DNA from: Cavia porcellus
Lineage: Eukaryota; Chordata; Mammalia; Rodentia; Caviidae
Assembly: GCF_034190915.1 (NCBI RefSeq)
Contig: NW_026947485.1
Coordinates: 130,464,337 to 130,528,336, forward strand
DNA length: 64,000 bases
Direction: 5' to 3'
Below the pieces are notes generated by a model. That model was not told the DNA's origin and did not search any database. It saw only the letters and a program-made list of their open reading frames with translations. Position numbers and translations under genes: made by a program. Shown piece after piece: positions 11,236 to 18,972 of the stretch (the first letter of the stretch is position 1; each line of letters starts with the position of its first letter).

Positions 11236-11712
11236 TATTGTCTGTGATGGTATGAACAGCTATTTTGAAGAAAACAAGACATCATAATAGCTAGTGATGA
11301 TTTAATATCATCTTATTTTGAAGTCCCACCAAGCTTATGTTCTTCTGTCTGCATCAGTTTCATCATGTTGTATCTTACTAGATTTTATTATATGTGATAA
11401 TATAAACAAAAATTTTTATAGACAAGGAGATAATATAGAAACCATTGTTCATTTTCTGTTGAATACCCTGTAATACTTTCATTCTCTTGAAAGGTTTTAC
11501 ACTGACTTTTTATGTTTGATACTATAGTATATCAACGTATACTCAAATATTTCAAGGAAAGAGACACTATGGTAGCTACTGCTATGTCAGATTGTCTTGT
11601 GGTGAAACACTATGTTGCTTAAATTGTTCTGTTCTGACCTGTGTTGTTATGTCCTCTTTTATCTTAATCTTTATTTTAAATAAAAATTTTTTAAAAAGTT
11701 TTTAAAAAGTAC
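11236..11712 (+). repeat. Unnamed A-tailed repeat, left arm of inverted pair
   Basis: This segment (start GATGGTATGAACAGCTATTT) reads almost base for base as the reverse complement of about 14130-14610. It contains two related monomers: one with AACAGCTATTTTGAAGAAAA and CATCATAATAGCTAGTG, and a second with GACACTATGGTAGCTACTGC. It ends in an A/T-rich tail with TTTTAAATAAAAATTTTT. I do not recognise the family. Its mate directly follows an L1 ORF1 fragment, so a half-LINE-like 3' region is possible. Confidence 0.7.
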
Positions 11713-11788
11713 TTTTAAGTCCTTGACAGCCTTTTCTAACTCTAAACACAGAGTATTGCAAACTTTCAAAGCAGGGCTCTTGTACTTG

Positions 11789-12277
11789 TTAGAAAACAGA
11801 ACAAGCAATTAATTCTCCATGTTGTTTAGCTTCTTGGACTAGCTTTTGCGTGGGAGTTAGAACCGGTGGAAGTTGCCCAGAGGTTTTACAGGGCTTGCTT
11901 CTTGCAGTGGCAATGGCAAGGGGGCAGAAACATATGGGGAGGTGTAGAAACAGCAGAAGCGGCATCCCCAGGAAAACAGGAGGCCAACCATGCAGTGTTA
12001 CATCTGCTTTCCTGCCAAATGTTGTCACAGCATCCCAGCAAAGACACCAGGTATGCAAGACAGAGAGAGGAGCTCGAGGCTCCTGATACAGCAGTTTGCC
12101 TATCTTGTCCCAATCCTCCACAGTAAGTGTAACCCCTTTGGGGTACCAAGAACAAGGATCAATGTTTCCAACGAGTTGCACCACACTATCCTCAGAGGTA
12201 ACAGGGCCCATCTTCCGGAGAATGAAAAGCAGTTCTGCTTTGTAGTTCTGCTGCGCTTCAGACAGAGAATTTCCCAT
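11789..12277 (-). pseudogene. Betaretrovirus-like gag matrix ORF (fragment)
   Basis: This open frame of 162 codons begins MGNSLSEAQ. The Met-Gly start is the usual N-myristoylation context of retroviral Gag. The next 80 residues resemble the matrix (Gag p10-type) domain of class II retroviruses: helix LLFILRKMG, the CSWYPKGVTLTVEDWDKIG stretch that parallels CPWFPEEG...W.RVG in betaretroviral matrix, and a later WCLCWD. Beyond about residue 95 the similarity fades. No capsid, zinc knuckle, pol or flanking LTR is seen, so this is a matrix-only relic or a domesticated fragment. It lies between inverted repeat arms and is oriented opposite to the provirus at 15.7-19 kb. The family call is from motif memory, not alignment. 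Confidence 0.5.
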
Positions 12278-12589
12278 GACTTACCGATGAAGGGATTTTC
12301 CAAAGAAAATGAGGTAAGATGAAGTAGATGCACACCTAGGCTGTGTTCCACCCCAGGAACACAGGGAAGGTAAGTCACCTCCACAGTAGATGTCTCCACT
12401 GTAGAATCCCTGTTTAGGCATCAAGCTCTTGGAGTCTATGCCTAGATGCCCAGTCCCCCAAATGGACGCACAGCGAAGGACCAAAGGAATGAGACAAGCA
12501 GCATGATCTTTAGGGCTGCAAGAGGACTAAAATCCTCCACAGAGCTCATAACTCTGCCAGCTGGCCAGAGACTGATGCTAGGCAGCCTA
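12278..12589 (-). other. Region 5' of the gag-like ORF
   Basis: On the - strand this precedes the matrix-like ORF. It has a possible splice-donor-like GTAAGTC just before the ATG, but I see no primer binding site or LTR ends. Confidence 0.3.
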
Positions 12590-13340
12590 TATTTTTTTTT
12601 TTAAATAAGGAAAAAAAGAAAAAAAAAAAACAGAAAAAGGGTACAAGTTATAACAGAATTTCAAAAAAAAGTAGGAAATCACTAGTTAATAGATTACATA
12701 TTGTCATCTTAGAAATAGTTGTTCAAGTTACAAAATTAAAGCATATAAAGTGGACATTCAAACAGTGAGACTACAGTTCCGTTCAATGATCCAACAAAAA
12801 CTCAGTAATATGTTATCTATCTTATATGCTTAAATATACATGCAGTTATATCCTTTAGAGCACTTTCTTTTCCTCTCTTTTTTACAATGACAATTACACA
12901 TTTTGGGTTTTATTACTCCCACAGTTCTTATTACTTTTTTTGAAGAGAATAAAACCAAATGTGACAAAACAAAACAGAGTCAGTCAAATCAAAAGGATGG
13001 ACATAGTAGAGAATACAAGGTGATCAACAATGGAAACCATAATGCCTCTTGCTATCTTAAAAAGAATTACCTGTATCATGTTATAATAAAATTGAACAAA
13101 ACAAATAAAAACAAAACATTGGAGACATTACAGGACTTCAAAAGAAAATAATAGTCAAACCAGAATGGACATCATAGAGAATCTTATTGTCTTCACAGTT
13201 TTTGCCTATACTCTCAAACTTGGTACTATCAAGCAAAACAGAATAGAGTAAAATCAGTCAAAACAAGATGGTGAGAGCAGTACAAGATTTCAAACCAAGT
13301 TAATAGGAAACCAAAGTGGGTTGTTATGGTTTGAGAACTG
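12590..13340 (-). repeat. Unnamed tandem-monomer repeat with A-rich tail
   Basis: Read on the - strand, it has monomers with TTTTGAAGTCCTGTAATGTC, GAGGCATTATGGTTTCCATT and GTTTTGTTTTTATTTG. It ends with a tail containing GGATATAACTGCATGTATAT, GAGTTTTTGTTGGATCATTG and CTCACTGTTTGAATGTCCAC, then T/A-rich sequence. The tail recurs at 37771-37995 (-) and 59255-59535 (+). Monomers recur at 27283-27715 (+). Confidence 0.65.
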
Positions 13341-14104
13341 GTGGTCAACTTAACGCAAGCTGGATTACATCCTTATGCATTGAGCAAAGGTACTCCACCT
13401 GAGGAGGGTTGCCAGGATAAATAGGTGGAGAAGAAGGGAGGTGTTGAGAGGGTTGAGGTATTAAGGAGACATTGGGGGTTCTCCTATGAGTTGCTGTCTG
13501 AGCTGTTGGTTCTCCTGGAGACGCTCTGGTCCTAACATCGAGCATTGCTTCCTGGCTCCGTAGGAGAAGACATGTGCTGTTTGGTCTCCAGGATGAACTC
13601 ATCACGCTGCTTCCTGGCATGTACCCAACTGTACTTGTCATCAGAGGAGCTCGGGGCCTCCGTGTCTCTGAGGACAGCTGTGGTGCCTTTCAGGATAGCC
13701 CTGCTCTTTGTTGTGAGTGTGACTTCTCAGCTCCAGCATAGAACCCTCATCCCACTAGCACAGCTCCTTCATCCTGCAGGCACAGACTTTCTGGCTTCCA
13801 CCGCTGACCCTTGGGTCTTCCTGGCACGGATCCATAAAAGAGACTGGCGTGAGTCCTTCTTGTGGGCCCTGGACCTCCAGTTGGACTCTTGGAGGCATTG
13901 TCCTGAGCTCTGGGTTTTTATCTGGACTCATGTGGGACATTGCCATGGAGTTTAGGCTCTTGACTAAATAATCTATGTCTTTGGTGTTGCGGATAGATTT
14001 CTTGTATTTTCCTGTGTTAACTTCTGGTGACCATTATAAAAGTATTATAAACTCCATATCCTAATCCTAGTTGTTCTCTGTGTACAACCCCTGACTATAA
14101 CACC
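13341..14104. other. GC-richer segment between repeat arms, unassigned
   Basis: It is clearly GC-richer than its surroundings and carries overlapping ORFs on both strands (for example 13545-13955 + and 13345-13641 -). No domain, splice pattern or known repeat is recognised. It may be the upstream part of the repeat at 12590-13340 or a retroviral remnant. Confidence 0.35.
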
Positions 14105-14610
14105 TGCTATTTTTTATTTATTTTTTTCCCTTAATTAAAAAGATAAAAATAAAAAATTAATAAAGAAGGAGATTGAGATAAAAGAGGACATAACAACAAA
14201 ACAGCACAGGCCAGAACAAAATCATTTAAGTAAAATAATGTTTCACTACAAGATATCCCGACATAAAAGTAGTTACCATAGTGTCTCTTACCTTGAAATC
14301 TTTGAGTATAACTTCATACACTGTAGTATCAAACATATCAAGACAATGTAAAACCATTCAAGAGAATGACAGTATTACAGGGTGCTTAGAACCAACTAAC
14401 AGAAAATGAACAATGGTTTCTGTATTATCTCCTTGTCTATAAAAGTTTTTGTTTATATTATCACATATAATAAAATCCAATAAGATACAACATGTTAAGA
14501 CTTGATGGAGACAGAAGAACAAAAGCTTTATGGGACTTCAAAACAAGATGATACTAAATCAGCACTAGCTATCATGATGTCTTGTTTTCTCCAAAATAGC
14601 TGTTCATACC
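14105..14610 (-). repeat. Unnamed A-tailed repeat, right arm of inverted pair
   Basis: It is the inverted copy of 11236-11712. For example CAAAATAGCTGTTCATACCA near 14592 mirrors GGTATGAACAGCTATTTTG near 11250, and the GACAAGGAGATAATA block at 11422 also recurs inverted. Read on the - strand it directly follows the L1 ORF1 fragment at 14640-15005. Confidence 0.7.
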
Positions 14611-14639
14611 ATCCAACCTTCTCTGCCTCATTTCTGTTA

Positions 14640-15005
14640 AGCTCTTTTTCTGTCATTAGTGTCAGTTTGTCTTCTTCATTTTGCTTTCTGCTCCATTCAC
14701 TGTGGCCTTTCTGCCACTGTTTCTGGAATCTTGGTATTTTTCTCTTTCAGAATGTCCTGCAGTATTCTCTGTAGAGTTGAATTGGTGGTTGCAGATTCCC
14801 CTAGTTCCTCTTTATCCTGGAAGCACCTTGTTTCTCCATTAATTTCTAGGGTCAGTTGTGCAAGATATATCAATCTTGGATGGAGGTTATTGTCTTTCAA
14901 AGCTTGAATTATTTCATCCCACACTCTTTGTGATTTGATGGTTTGTGTCAAGAAATCTGCTGTAATTCTGATGGAAGTTCCCTTGTAAGTGATCTGTTTC
15001 TTGTC
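14640..15005 (-). mobile_element. L1 ORF1 C-terminal domain fragment
   Basis: On the - strand an 84-codon ORF (14697-14951), with a little more upstream, has the L1 ORF1p C-terminal pattern: ITYKGTSIRITADFL, then QRVWDEIIQALK, NLHPRLIYLAQLTL and ATTNSTLQRILQDIL. These correspond to the human ORF1p segments around ITYKG..IRVTADF, FQPRISYPAKLSF and TTRPALKELL. ORF2 is absent downstream; an A-tailed repeat arm follows instead, the layout of a half-LINE (HAL1-like). It is not functional. Confidence 0.75.
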
Positions 15006-15696
15006 TTAGGCAGCCTGTATTTAATTAGAACAAGTAAGGAGTTGAGTAGACAATGGAGGAAACCTGAACAGGATTTTGGGAGGGGATCAAGGACCCCTCA
15101 GAGTAACAGATGATGCTAGTTAAGGAAAACTACCCAGAAATTCTTTAGGTGGCCTCAGCTGTGGCCTAACTTGCCCCTCAAGGTGTGTCCTCATTCTCAG
15201 TTCAATCATGCTGGGGCCACACCACAGCCCTGCATGTATATTCAGCTTCAATGCTCTCTAATAATGAGAGGTGAGGGAAGGAGAGTAAACGGAGTAAGGA
15301 GAGAGAAGCTTGGGGAGGGTAGAAGTGGGCTGTCCAACAACAACAACAACAAAGGACCTTGTAACTCACGTCGAGGGACTGGGGCTTCATCATAAGGATC
15401 CAGGGAAGCCTGAAAGTATTTTAAAGGAGAGATTGACATGATCAAATTTGCATTTTCGCAAGATCCTTCTGGTTATAGTGTGGAGAACAAAGACAAAGTG
15501 ATGGAAGCAAATTTGAGTGGAAGAAAATGATGATGCAGCAGAATGTGGACAAAGAGCTCAGTTTTAAACTGAGGCATCTACAAGATATCCCAGTAAGGTG
15601 TCCAATAGTCAGAGATTCCTGGACTGGAGATTTAGCATTGGAAGGCACCAGCAGAGGAAAGATTATTGGAGCTATGGGGAAGGCAGACATTGCCTG
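15006..15696. other. Intergenic flank of the provirus
   Basis: No gene seen. A short (CAA)n run lies at 15338-15352. The flank ends in GGACAG (15697-15702), the provirus target site. Confidence 0.6.
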
Positions 15697-15702
15697 GGAC
15701 AG
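15697..15702. repeat. Target site duplication, left copy (GGACAG)
   Basis: GGACAG lies immediately before the TG of the 5' LTR and recurs exactly at 18967-18972 after the CA of the 3' LTR. Six bases is the length typical of class II (betaretroviral) integrases. Confidence 0.9.
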
Positions 15703-16037
15703 TGTAGGGAGCAGTGCGACTGCCCCACTGCTGTCTCCCCGCCTCTCCCTCCTATGGGCACATAATGCACCTGCCTACATTAACCATAATTCTCTCCTAC
15801 TCACGTCATGTACACGGACATGACGATGACCCACCAGAGATCACCCCACAGCCTCTTCCTGTGCCACTGGCCCACCCCTGCCCTATAAAAGCAGCGACCA
15901 CGTTATTAATAAATGAGGCTTGATTGGATCTTCTCGACTTGTCTCCGTCTCTCTGTCTCCGGCCCTGTCTGTGTTAATCCCCGTTCCTTCTCCAGGAAAC
16001 TGCCCCACGGATCTGGATTGACCCACGGGCCGGGTCA
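15703..16037 (+). repeat. 5' LTR of the provirus
   Basis: The 335-bp LTR begins TGTAGGGAGCAG and ends GGGCCGGGTCA. It has a TATA box (TATAAAA, 15884-15890) and a poly(A) signal AATAAA (15908-15913), followed by a CT-rich U5. Against the 3' LTR I count about 18 substitutions and one 4-bp length difference. Confidence 0.92.
15884..15890 (+). promoter_or_regulatory. LTR TATA box (5' LTR)
   Basis: TATAAAA lies just upstream of the LTR poly(A) signal, as expected for U3. The 3' LTR has the same motif at 18813-18819. Confidence 0.7.
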
Positions 16038-16039
16038 AG

Positions 16040-16057
16040 TGGCGCCCATCGTGGGCC
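16040..16057 (+). other. Primer binding site, lysine tRNA type
   Basis: TGGCGCCCATCGTGGGCC starts two bases after the 5' LTR. It matches the lysine-1,2 primer site (TGGCGCCCAACGTGGGGC, from memory) at 16 of 18 positions. Such primers are used by Mason-Pfizer-like betaretroviruses. Confidence 0.8.
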
Positions 16058-16170
16058 TCCTGGCATGAAGGGCTCAACAAGGGAGCCATCCTGAGATGCG
16101 CGCATAAGAAGGGAACTAAGAGTTTTGTGACCAACGCTATGTGGGAGCCTGCCACACCGCTCAAGTCACG

Positions 16171-16176
16171 GTAAGT
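16171..16176 (+). other. Candidate retroviral major splice donor
   Basis: GTAAGT in the leader after the primer site and before gag, preceded by CACG. This is a good consensus donor in the expected place. Confidence 0.5.
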
Positions 16177-16206
16177 GGACGGCGATCCTTTCTCTTTTTT
16201 TCCAGC

Positions 16207-17545
16207 ATGGGTCAGGCATTAAGTGACGCTTTGTGTCAGGTTTAAGTAAAGCTTTAAAGACAAGAGGGATAAAGGTTAAAAAAAAACAAAAAACATTTAT
16301 TGCAGTACTTTCAGATTTGCCCTTGGTTCCCTTTAGAGGGCTCTATTGATGCAAAAAGATGGGAAAGAGTAGGAGATGCATTAAAAGATCACTATCGGGT
16401 CTTTGGCCTTTGCCTACTGGAACCTAATCTCAGAGCTACTTACACAGCACTGCCTAGACCTTCAAATTGAAAAAACCATCTTGGGCTTCACCCAAGGTGA
16501 AGCCGCCTTACGTGCTTCCACTTCACCAACATTGCTCCCTTCAGGAGACAAATCTAAACCTTCTTGCCCCTCCACTGAGTCAAATGATATGTTAAAAAAG
16601 CCCCAAGATGGTGGCCCACCACCATCCAAGCCCCTACCACCCAAGGCCCGCCACAATTCTCTATCTAAAATGGCGCTTGCCTCACCTCCACCACATCAGG
16701 GTGGGCAAATGGCATTTCTGGTGACAGAAACAAACGTGCCCCAGGATGGCACTGCACAGCCACAAGACAGCGCAGGCACCATGCCACTAGCTCCACAAGT
16801 CACAGTGGCAGCTTTAAAAGAATTAAAGACAGCGGTTGCCCAATATGGCCCTACAGCTGCTTTCACTCTTGCTGTTTTTAGATTCTATGACATTCCAAAT
16901 GAACAGAGGGATTTAGCCAAAGCTACTCTCTCCGGGGGCAATTATTTACTCTGGAAGTCTGAATTTATGGAACAATGTGAAAATATTGCTAGAAATAATG
17001 CCGCTAGACAAAACCCCTGGACCCTTCCTATGTTAACGGGAACTGGGGATTTTAACACCAAAGAGGCCCAAATGAGATATGATCCCAGCCTTTTTGCACA
17101 AGTTAATGCGGCCACTACGAGGGCTTGGAAAACACTTCCCTCCAGGGGTGATATAACCTCCTCCCTCACCCAAATTAGACAAAAACCAGAAGAACCATTC
17201 TCTGAATTTGTTGACTGCCTTGTACAGGCGGGCCGAGTGCCTTTTTGGCACCATTGAAACTAATGCAGCCCTAATTAAACAAGTAGCCTTGAAAATGCAA
17301 CATCAGCTTGCCAAGCCACAATTCGGCCTCACAAAAAAAGGAAGATCTATCTGGCTACATACGCCTATGCGCCGCCCGCCTACCACCAGGGTCTAGCTAT
17401 GGCCACCTCAGTCAAACAAGTCTTTCTTGTGCAAAAAAATAATGGTACGTGCTTTAAATGTGACCAATTGGGACACTTTGTCCGGGACTGCCCTCTAAAC
17501 AACAGCAGGGCCCCCTCTCGGTCGATTGTGGTAACAAGCTAGCCC
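16207..17545 (+). pseudogene. gag: Betaretroviral gag (defective)
   Basis: Gag normally gives the matrix, capsid and nucleocapsid of the particle. The start ATGGGTCAG at 16207 keeps the Met-Gly myristoylation context, but codon 13 is a stop (16243-16245). Matrix-like residues follow in shifted frames (PWFPLEGS... near 16320). A long open stretch at 16403-17254 holds a proline-rich linker and most of the capsid, including the major homology region (IRQKPEEPFSEFVDCL, about 17173-17220). It then shifts frame near 17226-17250 and ends at TGA 17255-17257. A CCHC zinc knuckle of spacing C-X2-C-X4-H-X4-C is encoded in another frame at 17450-17491. Only one knuckle is visible where betaretroviruses usually have two. 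Confidence 0.88.
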
Positions 17546-18028
17546 ACCTAACCCTCACTCAGTATTCCCAAGGGCTCTGGTAATGTCATCCCAAGCCCCA
17601 GGTAGTGCCAATTGACCTGCAAGGCCAAGGCATTGTTGAACGTGCACATCTTTCTCTCAAACTCACTATTGATAAAGTCAAAGGGGAATCATGGTACCCT
17701 ATCCAAGAATCCCCCAGAAATATTCTATATGCAAGGATCCCCCAGAAATATTTTATCTCATGCTTTATTCACCCTTAATTTTTTAAATTTGGATGCTACT
17801 GGACAGTCAGCAGCCATGCGTTTTTGGCATACTGAAACACAAAAGCAATTTGCTTCTGTACTACAGAGAAACACCCTGACTAACTCATGTTATGGCCCTG
17901 ACCCCATTCTCATATGGGGACGTGGTTCAGTGTGCGTATACTCCCGTCAAGACAAGAGGCTCCCTGAATGCCTCATTAGGCAAATTAATGAACCAAATAA
18001 TAATAACTCCAAAAAGGCCCAGGAGTAA
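17546..18028 (+). pseudogene. pol: Integrase C-terminal remnant (pol)
   Basis: Only the 3' end of pol survives. The core-domain segment GQGIVERAH, with the conserved glutamate of the D,D-35-E centre, lies near 17621-17647. Downstream, FTLNFLNLDATGQSAAMRFW and the C-terminal DPILIWGRGSVCVY motif lead to TAA at 18026-18028. The two halves are in different frames, and a 28-bp tandem duplication (ATCCCCCAGAAATATT at 17709 and again at 17737) accounts for the shift. Protease, reverse transcriptase and RNase H are gone. The junction with gag must lie between about 17500 and 17610. Confidence 0.85.
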
Positions 18029-18420
18029 ACACATACCCTGAGGCAACTTCTTGTGCTTCCTTACAGAAAATGCCAAACCGATGGATTACGCGGTGCCTTC
18101 TCGAGATCCTCCTTGGACCACTTTTGACCAATGGTGGATTTGGACCTCCCATCACAAATGGCCTCTAACCCCTTCTCCACGCTCTGGGGAGCGCTCTTCC
18201 CCTACCTAGTGCCCCTCCTGGGGCCCCTAGCTGCCTTGTTGCTTCTCCTCTCTGTGGGTCCTTGTATTTTTCAGAGGATTATGATGCTCATTAATAACTG
18301 GATAGATGTGTTTATGGCAAAGCCCATTCACCACTATCACCAACTGGAGATGGCAGATCAACAAACCTACTGGAAAAAAATTCCCACGAGTGGCCCATAT
18401 GATGATGTGGCCTAACCACC
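18029..18420 (+). pseudogene. env: Env transmembrane subunit remnant
   Basis: Surface subunit sequences are almost all absent. A 94-codon open frame (18131-18415) retains the end of the transmembrane subunit: a long hydrophobic anchor (LVPLLGPLAALLLLLSVGPC) followed by a basic and polar cytoplasmic tail containing YHQLEM. The GPCI/F..I pattern after the anchor is typical of gamma/D-type envelope proteins. No fusion peptide or immunosuppressive-type segment is seen, so it is not fusion-competent. Confidence 0.78.
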
Positions 18421-18621
18421 CTGAGGCAATGGACAGGCAGCCAGAGATGGGCAACTAGGACATACATGCCACAACACCGGCCGCCTAAGACAGGCACAGG
18501 ACCAACTGCTGTCCTGCAAGCCCATGACAGGTAAGGCCCGGTTGGGTCCATGTAATGAGGTCCTTGACCTAAGACAGGCGCTGTCCTCACAGGCCCTGCC
18601 ATACTCCTGATTTAAAAATAT
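18421..18621 (+). other. Provirus 3' untranslated stretch
   Basis: This is sequence between the env remnant and the polypurine tract. No conserved ORF is seen. Confidence 0.5.
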
Positions 18622-18635
18622 AGAAAGGGAGGAGA
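18622..18635 (+). other. Polypurine tract
   Basis: AGAAAGGGAGGAGA abuts the TG of the 3' LTR, as required for plus-strand priming. Confidence 0.85.
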
Positions 18636-18966
18636 TGTAGGGAGCAGTGTGACTGCCCCACTGCTGTCTCCCCGCCTCTCCCTCATATGGGCACATAATG
18701 CTCCTACATTAACCATAATCCTCTCCTACTCATGTCATGTACACGGACGTGACGATGACCCACCAGAGATCACCCCGCAGTCTCTTCCTGTCCCACCGGC
18801 CCACCCCTGCCCTATAAAAGCAGTGACCACTTTATTAATAAATAAGGCTTGATCAGATCTTCTCGACTTGTCTCCGTCTCTCTGTCTCCGGCCCTGTCTG
18901 TGTTAATCCCCGTTCCTTCTCCAGGAAACTGCCCCATGGATCCGGATTGACCCGAGGGCCGGGTCA
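18636..18966 (+). repeat. 3' LTR of the provirus
   Basis: This 331-bp LTR is nearly identical to the 5' LTR over its whole length, TGTAGG to GGGTCA. TATAAAA is at 18813-18819 and AATAAA at 18837-18842. About 5% divergence from the 5' copy, by eye, means the insertion is millions of years old rather than recent. Confidence 0.92.
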
Positions 18967-18972
18967 GGACAG
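18967..18972. repeat. Target site duplication, right copy (GGACAG)
   Basis: An exact match to 15697-15702, which confirms that both provirus ends are original. Confidence 0.9.

Larger units (their letters stand above)
15703..18966 (+). mobile_element. Internally deleted class II endogenous retrovirus
   Basis: This provirus of about 3.26 kb has two LTRs, a lysine-tRNA-type primer site, gag, an integrase remnant, an env transmembrane remnant and a polypurine tract, bounded by a 6-bp target duplication. A complete betaretrovirus is 8-10 kb. Protease, reverse transcriptase, RNase H, the N-terminal half of integrase and most of env are missing. The remaining frames carry stops and shifts, so it cannot make functional proteins. 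The env remnant has the gamma/D-type transmembrane layout found in Mason-Pfizer-like viruses, with betaretroviral gag and pol ends. It is in the + orientation, opposite to SKIC3, in the intergenic interval. Confidence 0.9.

Noticed and set aside
13345..13955. Overlapping ORFs on both strands of a GC-rich segment
   Set aside because: Dual-strand openness follows from base composition. Neither frame shows a domain, so it is listed only as unassigned sequence.
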